Origin: Miscanthus floridulus
Lineage: Eukaryota > Streptophyta > Magnoliopsida > Poales > Poaceae
DNA length: 64,000 nucleotides
NCBI RefSeq assembly: GCF_019320115.1
Contig: NC_089584.1
Location: 72,943,533 to 73,007,532 of the forward strand
Direction of reading: 5' to 3'
The notes under the pieces are model-generated. The model was not told where the DNA came from. It was given only the letters and a program-made list of their open reading frames with translations, and made no database searches. Made by a program: the position numbers and the translations under genes. Below, piece after piece: positions 1 to 11,570 of the stretch (within the stretch, counting starts at the first letter, position 1; each line of letters begins with the position of its first letter).

Positions 1-249
1 AAGGATCTAATCACTGATGGATCATAAGCCATATGGTGGTGTTAGTGCATACCCACATAGGCGAGCCGTGCTCCAATGCGACGGAAGAAACGACCTTATC
101 ATGGATAGATGATAAGCCAAAACGGCGGTGTAGTGAACATCCCAGTTGGTCTCAAATAGCGACAACGATGGCTATGGCTACTGCCGAGGCCAAAATCGGA
201 TTACAATAGGGGTTATGAGATGGCTATGAAAGGTGCGAGTGTTGTAGTG
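1..249. mobile_element. CACTA transposon A, right terminal region
   Basis: Read on the minus strand from position 249, the sequence begins CACTACAACACTCGCACC, a CACTA-type terminal inverted repeat, and continues into the same sequence that opens CACTA B at 3286. Subterminal repeats follow (the stretch with 'ggatcataagcc' near 20 and 'gataagcc' near 110), as expected for En/Spm-type elements, where they bind transposase. The rest of the element lies left of the window. The flanking three bases after the end are TCA; the matching duplication is off-window. No transposase reading frame is present here. Confidence 0.72.
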
Positions 250-3200
250 TCACTATCCCAATGAACGGTCCTTAATCCTCCGCGAGCTACGTCACTTGAG
301 ATCCCACACTCATAGTGACCTACCCCTCACTTGAGTGAAAAGATCAATCTGACCACTAGGGCAAGTCATAAAATTGGGGTGTGTACTTAATCCAGATTAG
401 AGAACTAGGTAAGTTGTCACCCTTGCAAGTTTCAATAGTTAATTATCCCCATGTAACATCTTATATGCACGAGAGTGAGTTCCCTTCTCAAACTCGTCTT
501 CTACCATGGCTAACATGTAAGCATAGCATCAATGTATTCCTGACCCAGTTGATATTAATGAAAGGCTCTAGCTTAGTGTAAAAATCTAAAAGGTGAAATG
601 ATTTTTAGTTGAGTCACAAAACAAGGTTTTGATGCAACGCATAGCTCAAAATGAGACCAATCGTTCATATCCAAAATAGGGTGTATAGTAGTGGGGTGCC
701 TGGCTGATTATGCTGTCATTAATCGAAGCTGACGATGATGACCTATCCATGATCCTCACGCATCGATTGATCCTGAAAGAGATAAGAGTAGGATTGAAGA
801 TAACTGGTCGATGAACCAAGAGACCTTGATAAAGATTGAGACCGAGTTGAGAGCTTGGAAAGGGACACTACGATGGCTCTACTACTGTACTATTGTGTGC
901 ATAGGTCACTAGGGCTGTCACAAGTTGAGGTTAGGGTTCTAGACTTCATGTGCTCTCTCTGTTATTCAGTGGACACTCTGGTAGACCTGGCAAACACACC
1001 CCTGGAACAACTCTAGGGTTTATAGACTTTGTGCTGACTATGGTTAGGATGGATGGACTCTCTATACCAATTGACGGACACTCTATGGATACCAGGGATG
1101 TTCGGGTTAGTTATTAATTCATCTCTATAAATCAACGGACACTCCGTGAGGACTCACGAATGCTCTGGTAGAGACTAGGTTCTTTAGGTTACTCTAGGGT
1201 TTGGTTTATAATTTGATAGACATTCCATTGGTCTGAACGAATGCTCCATGGAATTATAGCAAAGTAGGTTAAGTCTCTGGCTATTAGGTTTTTGGATTGA
1301 TGGACTACCTGTTGATTTTGACGGATGATCTGTCGGTTGGGTGATGGAACCTATGTTCATGCTTTCTTAGATAAGCTTAGGTGATACAACTCTAGATGTG
1401 GGGAGTTAGGCTCTATGCATGTGCAAGATATTCCTAGAAGTGTTTAGGTAGCTTGCTAAGCTTAAGATACCTAGGGTTTTGGCTTTGGTTAACAAGTGCA
1501 ACTAGTGATTCACTAAATAACTTTGTAAACTTAGAAAAGAGAGGTAGAGAGATTAAGATTGAGCATGGCAACTTAGCTTGGGATTTTGGTGAGTTCCTTG
1601 CCACCAAGATCAGAGGATAGCACTTGAAGATCCATTCTTCCAAACCTTTGGGATGAAATCCAAAGTTTCTTGCCCAAAATACCCATAAACCAAATAAGAG
1701 ATTCTTGAAGAAGAACTTGAAAGGATTGAGTTGTAGCAACACTTGAATCTTACCTTTGAGAAGATGAAGTATCATCCAACACTCATGATCCATCCATGCA
1801 AAGAGGAGAGCTTAGGTTAGTGTTTGAGGATTGAGCTCAAGATAATGAGAAGAGAGGGTTTCTTGAGATAACCGTGGGATAGGAGATGGATAAGGTTCTT
1901 GATCTTGATCCATAGCTGATCTTGTTGCTCTTGGTAAGCTTGATCCATCTTCTCTTCTTCATCTTTTGCACTTTCTCACTCTAGTTCATCCTTTCTCCTT
2001 CTTGTTCTTCATTCTAGAGAGAGAGAGGGAGTGAAGGAAATGAAATGGGGAATGGGGAGAGCTAAGGTTCAGCTGTTAGGAAATATCCTATTTGAAGCTG
2101 ACATGTGGGCCATGACTCATAAGTGAAAGAACAACTCATTCCCACTCAATCTGATGTCTCTGCATTCCTGACAGACAGTCCGGTATTCTCGGCAGATGAT
2201 CCGGTGAATCAGTGTCTAACCCATTTGACTTAGGAATTGAGGGTTATGACATTGGGGTCAATCACTAGTCCAAATAGTGCTTCCCTTTACTTAAGAGTGA
2301 TAAAGATCCTTTGTCAAACTACTTGAGAGATACATTATCAATATTGAGGATAAGTTGACTTGGTTTGACCAAACTTTGATTTTGCTTGTAAGCTTGCGTA
2401 GCCAACTCGTGAGTTGAAGTAATGTTGTGTCTAAAACATCTCATGTTTGAAGTGTTTTCAGTCAACGTGCTTGAGAAACAAGGTTGAGGTTCCATTCAGG
2501 AGGATTCAGTTTAAGGTCACTAATTGGAACGACGTCGAGTCATTACATCAAGCAAACAAGATACGTCACAGCCGCAGCTGGTGGAGTCAAAGCTCTTGAA
2601 GTCACACATGAATGTCAGAGGTTATGAATTTGATCCTTCAGCAACAAACAAGAAACCTAACATGAAAGCAGGTTCTGGCCCAAAGCTTGAAGAGTGTAGA
2701 AAAATAATAGCTAGTGACTCCTAGATATAGTCAGTATATGAGCTATCTCCCTCACAACAATGAAGACATTACCATCCCGATGTGGGAGTTGATTGATGAT
2801 GATTTGGAAAAGCTTAGTAAGGAGTGTAGTATCATGGCAAAGAATTTCACTTTAGATGAAATGAACCAGAAAATCAGGGATGTTATGTATCCAATTGTTG
2901 ACCTTGTTCTAGATCGGAAAGAGTTCTCTTTTAATATTCCTAGCAAGCCAGTTCTCTTTTATCATGTTGTATTATGATGTTTATAGTATTTTTTTAGTTT
3001 CCGCTAGATTCAAGCGAGTGGAAGGGAGCAAAGAAGCAATCGTGTTGCTAAAGCTTTACTGTTCACAACTCCAATCCTCGTGCTTCACACACACACATCT
3101 TAACTATGCCACATATATTACTGCATCCAATAGACTCCATAATTCTATTTAGTATTTCGATTCATTGTCACTAGGTTTTTAGTATGATATCTACAAAATA

Positions 3201-3285
3201 CGTATTTTTTTTGCTAATATGCTATTTTTTCCTAAATTATTTAGGAGATTTATCTGCTGATATGTAAAAGTGTTGTGCAGTTATT
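250..3285. other. unresolved sequence between two CACTA ends
   Basis: No recognisable gene. From about 960 to 1350 and again near 2175-2215 there are repeated short motifs of the type GGACACTCC or GGATGATC with partial dyad symmetry (for example ACGGACACTCCGT near 1135). They resemble the palindrome cluster in the Copia LTR at 59.3-59.7 kb, so part of this stretch may be an old LTR or its U3 region. Several frames of 60-120 codons occur (for example 1434-1793 minus) but none has family resemblance. The short frames at 2524-2977 are listed separately. Confidence 0.4.
2524..2977 (+). pseudogene. unidentified short coding-like fragments
   Basis: Two overlapping plus-strand frames (2524-2724, 66 codons; 2714-2977, 87 codons) are in different frames. 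The second has ordinary protein-like composition: a run with WELIDDDLEKLSKE, mixed charged and hydrophobic residues, and few low-complexity stretches. I do not recognise a family. They could be two exons or a frameshifted gene fragment carried between the CACTA ends, or chance frames. There is no convincing start context, splice consensus or upstream promoter. Confidence 0.2.
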
Positions 3286-3915
3286 CACTGCTACACTCGC
3301 ACCTTTCATAGCCATGTCATAACCCCAATGTAGTCCAATTTTGGCCTCAACAGTAAGCTATTGGTAGTGATAGTCATGGTCATCACCGTCCCTATCTGAG
3401 ACCGTCAGCGGTGTACACTCACACTACTATATTGGCTTGTGATCCATCCATGATAAAATCCTTACTTCTATCGTATTGGAGCATGACCTAGCTGTGTTGG
3501 TATACACTAACACCACCATATTGGCTTATGATCCGTCTATGATTAGGTCATTATTTGTGTCGCATTGGAGCACGACCCGCCTGTATTGGTGTACACTAAC
3601 ACCGCCATGTTGGCTTATGATCTGTCCATGATCATGTCGTTGTTTCCATCACATTGTACCATGACCCGCCTATGTGGGTGTACACTAACACCACCGGTTT
3701 GACCAATGATCAGGATTACAGCCGGCTTGCACAATGACCCAATTGTGTGTGGTGCGTGTTCACCATCGCTTTGGTGCCCAACGCGTCTATGTCGAGGTGG
3801 ACATCACCGCCACTGCAGCGTATGAACCGTCTGGTCATAAAAGATGGTCACTATTGGATTGTAGTACAATTCAGTGGTGATACACTATTGACCCTTGCCG
3901 CATGAGACGAATAGC
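3286..3915. mobile_element. CACTA transposon B, left terminal region
   Basis: Starts CACTGCTACACTCGCACC, matching the terminus of CACTA A with a few substitutions (CACTG instead of CACTA at the very end), and the match continues through the next 40-50 bases and into the subterminal repeats. It points rightwards, away from element A. The element is interrupted at 3915/3921 by the Tat1 retrotransposon. I could not find its other terminus in 44461-47170 or elsewhere in the window. No transposase is visible, so it is either a long element whose coding part is elsewhere or a truncated one. Confidence 0.68.
3430..3705. repeat. 89-bp tandem subterminal repeats of CACTA B
   Basis: Three clear copies begin at 3430, 3519 and 3608, each starting t(a/g)ttggctt(a/g)tgatc and ending in 'acactaacaccacc' or a close variant. 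A diverged fourth copy starts near 3697. The spacing is exactly 89 bp. The same unit appears inverted at 1-170 in element A. Confidence 0.75.
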
Positions 3916-3920
3916 GGTGG
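3916..3920. other. target-site duplication of Tat1, left copy (GGTGG)
   Basis: GGTGG directly before the 5' LTR matches GGTGG at 44456-44460 directly after the 3' LTR, 40.5 kb away. This proves both LTRs belong to one insertion. Confidence 0.88.
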
Positions 3921-5181
3921 TATCGGGTTCATAAATCCGGGGTCCCTCATGGACCGGCTTTCCTGCAAAGGTTCGGCCTAGTAGACGAATGCTATGAATG
4001 AACGCACAGCTCTTGGGCCATCCCAAGAGCCTAATCGATAGGCTAGAAGGGTGATCCAATCTCTGACCAGAAGGCCTAGCCAAGGAGGAATGGCGTCGCT
4101 TCCGACTTTGGCCCGCCTCTTCGATCGGAGCGCTCACTTCGGTCTCTAGCCTGCCTCCGGATGACCTCTCCGACTAGAAGGTCTGGCCAAACACCACTTC
4201 CAACTCTGACCTGCTTCTCTGACCGGATGCACCGAACCCCTGCTTACAACTCCTCTCCGGCTTGCGCAATCAGAGACGACTAGGACCCAGCCGACCGAGG
4301 ATGCCCGCTTAGTAAGGACCAGGAAATAGATAGAGAAAGCAAGGCAGGGCACCCAAGTCAACTGCAATACTGAGGACCATACCCTATACACCTATAGGAC
4401 AGTACCCTACGACCTCCCTGACATAACAGAACCCCAGCATTGTTGTAGGCGCTGACATTTTCCCAACAATGTTGTGTGCGTCATCAACTCCCATACCAGA
4501 CAAATACGGTAAGGCTCCCCCATGTGCCTATAAGGCATCGACAGTGTTGTGGGGGGCGACATTTACCATAGCAGGCGAGCATGGTAAAACCCCTCACATG
4601 CCTCTAGGCATCAATAGTATAGAAGGTACCGACATCTACCATACCTAAAGAAAACGACGCAACCTCCCACGTGCATATGACATTCCACCGTATTGTGGGC
4701 GCCTACCATCGTCTTGTACCCACCAGCGTGGGCAGCAAGACTTAGCAGCGAACATACTCCCTCTCTCTCACTTGTAAAGCCATCCCCTTCATCTATAAAA
4801 GGGGATGCGCTCTCTTCCAACAGATAGGTTGATTCAGATCGATCAGTTCACTAGTACACAACTGTAGAACCACTAGGTTCAAACCACGAGTACACGCTCG
4901 AACACTTAGCACATAGCGGAGCTCCCATTACTCTTGGTCCCTCTAACTAGAGTCCGATCAGACCTCTTGTACCTCCCATCTTTCTCCTTCTCGTTTATAG
5001 CCCCACTGCAAACTTCGAGCACCTAGGCTCAGGAATAAAGTCACCGACTGACTCAAACTGGACGTAGGGCACGTTGCATGAACCAGTATAAACCCTATGT
5101 CATTGAGTGCTAGGCCACCTCCGATCACAACGCACGGCAAAACTACAAATATTTACGTGTTGGTCACTTTCTGCACCGACA
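3921..5181 (+). repeat. Tat1 5' LTR (1261 bp)
   Basis: Starts TATCGGGTTCATAAA and ends CTGCACCGACA, just before the primer site. The partner LTR (26774-27569 plus 43985-44455) starts TTTCGGG and ends CACCAACA. The canonical first bases TG are mutated in both copies (TA and TT). Preceded by the GGTGG target duplication. It contains the promoter at 4781-4807. Short minus-strand frames inside it (for example 3871-4391) are not genes. Confidence 0.92.
4781..4807 (+). promoter_or_regulatory. Tat1 LTR TATA box inside an inverted repeat
   Basis: TATAAAA at 4794-4800 lies within CATCCCCTT (4781-4789) and AAGGGGATG (4799-4807), which are perfect 9-bp inverted arms. The pattern is preserved in the 3' LTR (44055-44081) in spite of strong LTR divergence. 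It is the likely RNA polymerase II core promoter of the element, with the start of R expected 25-35 bp downstream. Confidence 0.7.
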
Positions 5182-5183
5182 GT

Positions 5184-5201
5184 TGGCGCCGTCCATGGGG
5201 A
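5184..5201 (+). other. Tat1 primer-binding site
   Basis: TGGCGCCGTCCATGGGGA begins two bases after the LTR end. The TGGCGCCG core is the 3'-end complement used by many plant Gypsy elements (tRNA-Asp-like). Here it would prime minus-strand DNA synthesis. Confidence 0.75.
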
Positions 5202-5262
5202 AGACTCTGTACGTTCAACACTTTTTGGTCATCGGATGGCCCACTTTTCTACCACCTTTGCC

Positions 5263-7490
5263 ATGGCGGGCTCAAGTGATACTACTCGCTTCAGCTCACT
5301 AGAGTTTCCCGCACTCCCACCTGTTGGGATGTGGGTTCCACCTGTCTTCGAGCCATCCTAGGCCTTCCTCTTTGGAAGCCTAGACTTCATCGCCGACCGG
5401 CTCAACCTACTACACCTCCACGAGGAGGCACTTGTTCCGACGCCCATCGGAAGGGCACCCTCCATCGGCTCTAGGACGCATGATGACTTCAACGATGAGG
5501 CATCTGCGCTTCATTTTGAGCGAACTCTCTGCTCAAACCCTGCTATGAGTAATATGCATACTGTTATTTACTCTCTATTTACTATCTCCTGCCGATTATC
5601 TAGAGGGACCGTATTGACCGCACCATAAACACCGTACGATTGGTTCCCCTATGGCGTCGCATTCCCCACGGACGCTTACACTCTGGGGCTCCAAAGGACG
5701 CCAGCGCCATCCTCTCACATCCAAATTTGTGGGAATGGCAAGCTATGCTCCTACCACTTTCCACGAACTCCCAAATGATGAGGGTGAGAGCGACGACTCT
5801 AGCATCGATGACATGGCACCTAGCCACCGTCCGTCCCGGGAGTGCACTATGGCTAATGCTCCAGGACAACTGCCTGTGGTTGCAAAGTCTATGCAGACTC
5901 ACACCCCTCTGGACCCGTGTGTGGGGGCCCTCGCATTTGTGCAAGAGCACGTCGAGGAACTACGACAATGGCGACAGAACTAGCCGTCGCTTGCGCTGAC
6001 GTGCTCAGTGCGGCACGTTGCGCCCCATGGGTATGACCTAGCTGGCGGCGCCCGGGGTCACGCCCACCAGGTCCAACATGTCATCATGAACGAGGGGAAT
6101 GATCCCCCATAGTTTGCTCAGGCTAGCCAGAACATCGTTGCTGTGGCAATGCTTCTGTTCGGCATTCCCGAGCCCGTCGACCCACAGGAGCGGGCGGTCT
6201 ACTAGAACCTCTGGGTGCTTGTAGAAGCCACCACCGTTCAATAGGCAAAAAACTCTGCATCATGACTCCAACACGTGCCCTCTCTCCCCATCACTGGAGT
6301 GGGGACATGCTAGATGGATCGCTCCATCCGCTCACCGCTACAGTTGCCAAGTGTGGCTTGGGAGGCAACGACCATGCCGTGGTCCGACCTAGCACCTGCT
6401 CTACACCGACTGCCGGTACGTGAATAGCCTGGTCTGCACCAAGACGCTCACAGCGTCATCAGGAACCGACATCAGGCCTAACATGATGATGACGTCCACT
6501 GGGCGCGATGAGGGCAGGCGACACGGGTCCTGGCTGAACCATCGAGGAGAGCGGTGAAACATGCCCTAGGCATGGTCATCGGCCCAATGACCAGAGTCCC
6601 AGCCCTAAGGGCCTAGGACCATAGGCCTTTGACCAGCATATGTAGAGAGCGTCATTCCCACAACGCTTCTGACCGCCCACCAACATCACCAAGTACACCA
6701 AGGAGACAAACCCTGGTATTTAGCTCGAAGATTTCTGGCTCGCCTGTAGAGCCAAAGGGGTGGATGATGACTATTTCATCATTCAGTATCCCCCCATCTA
6801 CATGGGGGAACATGTTCGGGCATGGTTTGAATTCCTCCCACACGATAGCATCCACGACTGGGCAGACCTCAAGAGGGTCTTCATTAGAAATTTCTAGGGG
6901 ATGTATGTCTGACCTGAAAACTCCTAGGACCTCAAGAGCTGCTAGCAGGAGCCCAGCGAGTCCCTGTGGGATTACATCCATAGGTTCTCCCAAAGATGCA
7001 ACTCCCTCCCTGATGTCATCGATGTGGATGTCATCAGTGCATTCCTCTTCGGGATGACCTATGAGTCCCTGATCCACAAGCTTGGCTACCTAAAACCCTA
7101 TACCACCCATGACCTGCTCGACATCGCCACTAACCACACCTCCGGTGAGGAGGCGGTTAGAGTGGTCTTCAATGAAGGCTGATACAAAGGCAAGGCCAAG
7201 CGCATGGACCAAGACAAGGGCCCCTCCACATAGAGGGGCCAGAAGAACAAAAAGGATCGGTGTCGATCGGACAACATCGCGTTGGTCACCGTGGCTGATC
7301 GCATGGGCAAGCAGCCCAACAAGGACTGCCTGACCTCTTCAACAAGCTCATGGATAGCCCATGCACCAACCACGCCAACCCCATCAAACACCTCTACAAG
7401 GACTGTGAGCTCCTTAAACATTTCCTACGATAGGCTGGCGGGCCAAAAGAAGGAGACAGCAAAGAGGCGATAGCCAAGAAAGGAGGCACG
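5263..7490 (+). pseudogene. gag: Tat1 gag (broken)
   Basis: The capsid/nucleocapsid polyprotein region of Tat1. The likely start is the ATG at 5263 (MAGSSDTTRF), about 80 bp after the primer site. An N-terminal piece is read at 5651-5983 (DDSSIDDMAPSHRP, then ALAFVQEHVEELRQ). The capsid core is read at about 6800-7190 with the family words HDWADLKRVFI, ESLWDYIHRFSQRC and LLDIATNHTSGEEAV. Lysine/arginine-rich nucleocapsid sequence follows at 7180-7300 and no CCHC knuckle is clear. The frame is broken by numerous TAG/TGA stops (four within 45 codons near 6895-6950) and by frameshifts. The region 5984-6640 is a linker and is the part copied into the Tekay-B LTR at 31.1-31.6 kb. Confidence 0.75.
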
Positions 7491-7499
7491 ACGGGTAAG

Positions 7500-8200
7500 G
7501 ACAGAGATGGCTTCCCTGACCCTGAGGAATGCATCATGATCTTCGGCCGATCCGACACCATCTAGTCCAAGCACCAGCACAAGGTGCACTATAGGGAGGC
7601 ATGCGCCACTGAGATAGCCATCCCCTCCTTCCTCAGCTGGTTAGAATCTCTAATCACCTTCGATTAGAGGGACCATCCCTCCCACATCGCGAGACCAGGA
7701 TGTTACTCGCTTGTCATCGACCCCATCGTCTGCAAGAAGCACCTCACCAAGGTGCTAATGGATGGAGGTAGCGGCCTCAACATCCTCTATGTTGACACCC
7801 TCGACGCCATGTGCATCCCCCGGTCGGAACTCCGCATGGTGGGCTCTCCCTTCCATGGGGTGATCCTAGGAGAGTAGGCATACTCGCTCAGGCAGATCGA
7901 CCTGCCCATCATGTTTGGCAACCAAGCCAACTTCTGCTCAGAGGTCCTCACCTTCGAAGTGGTGGACTTTCTAGGGTCCTACCATGCCATCTTGGGGCGG
8001 CCATGCTATACCAAATTCATGGCAATCCCCAACTACACCTACCTCAAGCTGAAGATGCTGGGACTGAATGACATCATCACCATGAGCAGCGCCTTTTCAC
8101 ACGCCTTCACGTGCGACCACGAGCATTTCGAGCTCGCCATCACAGTCATCAACTTGTCCGAGCTTCCATAGCCCGGGGAGTCATCGACCCTAGTAGTCCC
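7500..8200 (+). pseudogene. pol: Tat1 protease region of pol (broken)
   Basis: An aspartic protease of the retropepsin type, which would cut the Gag-Pol polyprotein. The active-site word VLMDGGSGLNILY at about 7756-7794 (D-G-G rather than D-S/T-G, usual for this lineage) is followed by the flap and helix region and by SYHAILGRPCYTKFMA at about 7978-8025, the conserved I-L-G-R-P segment. A TAG stop at about 7876 and another at 8169 break the frame. It runs straight into the RT region without a start codon of its own, as in a polyprotein. Confidence 0.72.
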
Positions 8201-8279
8201 AGACTGCAACAAACCAAACTCCTCGAAGGCCTTCTGCCCGCTCAAGGAAACCAAGGTGGTAGGAATTGACCCCACCGAC

Positions 8280-9290
8280 CCAACCAAAATGATGCAGATC
8301 GGGACCTAGCTCCCGGCTAAATAGGAACGCGAGCTCATCGATTTCCTGCTCTCCAATCATGATGTCTTCACATGGAAGCCATCCGACATGCCAGGCATAC
8401 CACGGGACGTCGCCGAGCACACGTTGCGCCTCATCCTAGGCTCAAAGCCCGCTTTGCAATGCCTACATCGTTTCAACGATGAAAGTTGTAGGGCCATAGG
8501 CGAAGAAATCACCAAACTCCTAATAGTCAGATTTATTAGAGAGGTATTCCACTCCGACTGGCTTGTCAATCCTGTTCTTATTAAAAAGAAGACTAGGAAA
8601 TGGAGGATGTGCATTGATTATACTGGCCTCAACAAAGCATGTCCAAAGGATCACTTTCGTTTGCCACGCAAAGACCAGATAGTTGACTCTACCTCGGGTT
8701 GCGAGATCCTCTCCTTTCTGGATGCCTACTCGGGCTATCACCAGATTGCGATGAAAGAGTCTGATCAGCTCGCAACCTCGTTCATCACCCCATATGGTTT
8801 GTACTGCTACGTAACCATGCCTTTCGGCCTAAAAACACTGGCGCCACCTACCAAAGGTGCATGCAACAATGCTTCACCGACCAAATCGACCCGCTTGATC
8901 AGCCTAACCAAGTCGAGCGGCCAAGACCAATGATCACCGTCTATGTTGATGACATTGTGGTCAAAACGGCTCAAGCTTGTGACCTAATCGCAAACTTGGC
9001 CGCAACATTCGCAAACCTCTGAAGGTTCAACATCAGATTGAATCCCAAAAAATGTGTTTTTAGGGTTCTAAAGGGGAGGCTACTAGGATACATTATGTCC
9101 GAGCACGGCATCAAGGCCAACCCCAAAAAAATCATAGCCATTTCCAACATGGGCCCCATACGCAATGTCAAGGGTATGCAAAGGCTCACCGACTGTCTGG
9201 TCGCTCTGAGCTGGTTCATCTCTTGGCTCGGCGAACGAGGGATGCCACTCTATAAGCTCCTAAAAAAGATGGACGCCTTTGTCTAGACTG
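8280..9290 (+). pseudogene. pol: Tat1 reverse transcriptase (frameshifted)
   Basis: Copies element RNA into DNA. An intact stretch, 8388-8835, contains MPGIPRDVAEH, the entry to the RT domain, then NPVLIKKK, WRMCIDYTGLNKACPKD, FLDAYSGYHQI and YVTMPFGLK. A one-base loss near 8835 shifts the frame right after FGLK. Reading resumes with the catalytic YVDD box at about 8942 (YVDDIVVKT) and continues through NPKKCVFRVLKGRLLGYI and the thumb to 9286. One more in-frame TGA lies at about 9020. Motifs and spacing are those of Ty3/Gypsy RT; the wording is typical of grass Tat elements. Confidence 0.85.
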
Positions 9291-10180
9291 AGGAAGCTCA
9301 GTAGGCTCTGGAAAGCCTCAAAGTGTCCCTAACGTCGGCCCCAATCCTTGTTGCTCCCAAACAAGGAGAACCCCTCCTCCTCTACGTCGTGGCCAGCAAC
9401 CATGTGGAAGCACCACCTTGGTCGTGGAAAGGGAGGAGCTAGGACGCCACCTTAAGGTCTAGTGGCCCATATACTTCATTGGGGAGGTACTCACCGACCC
9501 CAAGGTCTGGTACCCCTAGGTGTAGAAGCTCCTATACGCCGTGCTGATGGCGACATAGAAGCTCCTGCACTACTTCATAGACCATGAAGTCTTGTTCGTC
9601 ACTTCATACCCGCTCGGAGATATCGTCCGCAATCGTGACACCATGGGATGGGTCTCTAAGTGGGCACTCGAACTCATGGGCCACGACATCAGGTATATCC
9701 CCCATACTGCCAGTAAGTCTTAAGCTCTCATAGATTTTGTTGCCAAATGATGGAGGTCCAGCTACCGACCCCAGACATCACCCACAAGTACTGGACAATG
9801 TACTTTGATAGGTCCATCATGGCACCTGATCAGGGGCTAGAGTGGTTATGATCTCCCTAGATGGGAGTAGGCTCCGCTACGCCATCTGCCTCCACTTTTT
9901 AGCCTCAAACAACACCGTAGAGTATGAGGCCCTCATCAATGGACTACACATCACCATTGAACTTGGTGCTACATGACTCTATGTTCGTGGTGACTCAGAG
10001 CTGATCGTCGATCAGGTTATGAAGGAGTCCTCCTGCAAAAGCCCCCTCATGGCGGCATACTTCCAAGAGGTGTGCAAGCTCGAGGACAAATTCTAGGGAA
10101 TCGAGCTTCATCACGTCCCCCAAAAGGACAACGATGCTGCCAATTTTCTCACAAAATTGACTATGAGGCGGGTTTCGTCC
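9291..10180 (+). pseudogene. pol: Tat1 connection and RNase H domains (broken)
   Basis: After the RT thumb the frame reads an RNase H-like connection (APILVAPKQGEPLLLY near 9340-9385). A second RNase H domain near 9785-10170 is read in pieces: WTMYFD...SIMA at its start, then NTVEYEAL near 9912-9935 (catalytic Glu context), GDSELIVDQV near 9990-10020 (catalytic Asp context) and FQGIELHHVPQ-type wording with stops. Two RNase H-like domains in tandem are characteristic of Tat-lineage elements. Multiple TAG stops and at least one frameshift disable it. Confidence 0.65.
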
Positions 10181-10329
10181 CCAAGCAGGGTCTTCATCAA
10201 TGATCTCCATGAGCCGTTCACCCACATCCTGGAAGGTCTGATCTAGACACACCTCGATGCCAAGCCGGCACCCAGGGGCTCCAACCTTGATGCCAAGCCG
10301 ACACTTAGGGGCTTTGACCCTAGTACCTC

Positions 10330-11570
10330 TAATGACGTCACCCACTGACATCATCGTATTGGCACTCGATCAAACCAACTGGTGAGCGCCGCTGCTTGCC
10401 TACCTCCTTAAGGAGGTTCTTCCTCCCAAAAGGACTGAAGCCCGATGGATTGCTCAATGTGCCAAGACCTTCATCGCACTCAGTGACAAACTCTACAAAT
10501 GGAGTCCATCGGGGATGCTCATGAAGTGCATCCCCACCAACCAGGGGAAGCAGCTCCTCCTCGAGGTCCATGCCAGGATCTATGGACATCACATGGCCCC
10601 AAGGTCGTTGGTCAGAAAAGCCTTTCACCAAGGTTTTTACTGGCCCACCGCACTATGAGATGCAGAGGAGGTCGCCCGCAGGTGTGAGGGATGCCAATTC
10701 TATGCTCAGCAAACTCATCTACCGACACAGGAACTTCAAACCATCCCCATCACCTAGCCATTCGTGGTTTGGGGCCTTGACATGGTAGGACCCCTCAAAA
10801 AGGGCCCGGGCGGCTTCACTCACCTACTCATAGCAGTCGACAAGTTCACCAAGTGGATAGAGGCCAAGCCCATCACCAACATCTGCTCGGTGTTCTTAAT
10901 TGTATCATCACTGACCATGGGACTAACTTTACCAAAAAGAAGTTCCTAGACTTCAATGATGGATATGACATTCGAATCGACTAGGCCTCGGTCGGACATC
11001 CACGTACTAACGGTCAGGTCAAGCATGTCAATGGCATGGTCCTCTAAGGACTTAAGCCACACATCTTCAACCGACTCAACAAGTATGCTGGGCAATGGGT
11101 TGTAGAGCTCCTAGTGATCCTCTAGAGCCTGAGAACAACCCCAAACTGATCCACAGGGTTCACACCCTTCTTCCTAGCCTATGGAGCTGAGGCAGTGCTA
11201 CCCTCCAACCTCGACCACGGCACCCCAAGAGTGAAGGCTTTTGATCGTAACCGAGCCATAGAGGCTCGGCAAGATGCAGTCGACCTACTCGAAGAGGCCC
11301 ATGAGACGACCGTCATCCGCTTTGCTCGCTACCAGCAAACTCTCCATAGGTACTACTAAAGGAAGATCAAGGGAGGATACTCAAAGTTGGTGATCTCATA
11401 CTCTGGAGGACCCAATCAACGAAGGAAAAACACAAACTCTCTCCACCATGGGAAGGACCCTATACGGTGACCGAAGTGATCCAACCAGGCACCTATTGAC
11501 TAGAGGATGACAACAGCAACATTCTCACCAACATTTGGACATTGAGCAACTACGTCGTTTCCCCCCTAAA
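10330..11570 (+). pseudogene. pol: Tat1 integrase (broken, catalytic Glu replaced)
   Basis: Would insert the DNA copy into the genome. Zinc-binding HHCC domain at about 10570-10700: YGHHMAPRSLV, then FYWPT, then CEGC. Catalytic core: VWGLDMVGPLKKG (10768), DKFTKWIEAKP (10840), then TDHGTNFTKKKF (10907; DHG instead of the usual DNG) and HPRTNGQVKHVNGM (about 10999). The third catalytic residue, normally Glu in NGQVER, is Lys here, a G-to-A change. Downstream are FLAYGAEAVLP and the C-terminal basic domain to about 11570. Several stops and frame changes occur. Neighbours: RNase H upstream, untranslated 3' region downstream. Confidence 0.8.

Noticed and set aside
6652..7077. Minus-strand 141-codon frame in Tat1 gag
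   Set aside because: Shadow of the gag capsid region, whose family words are read on the plus strand.
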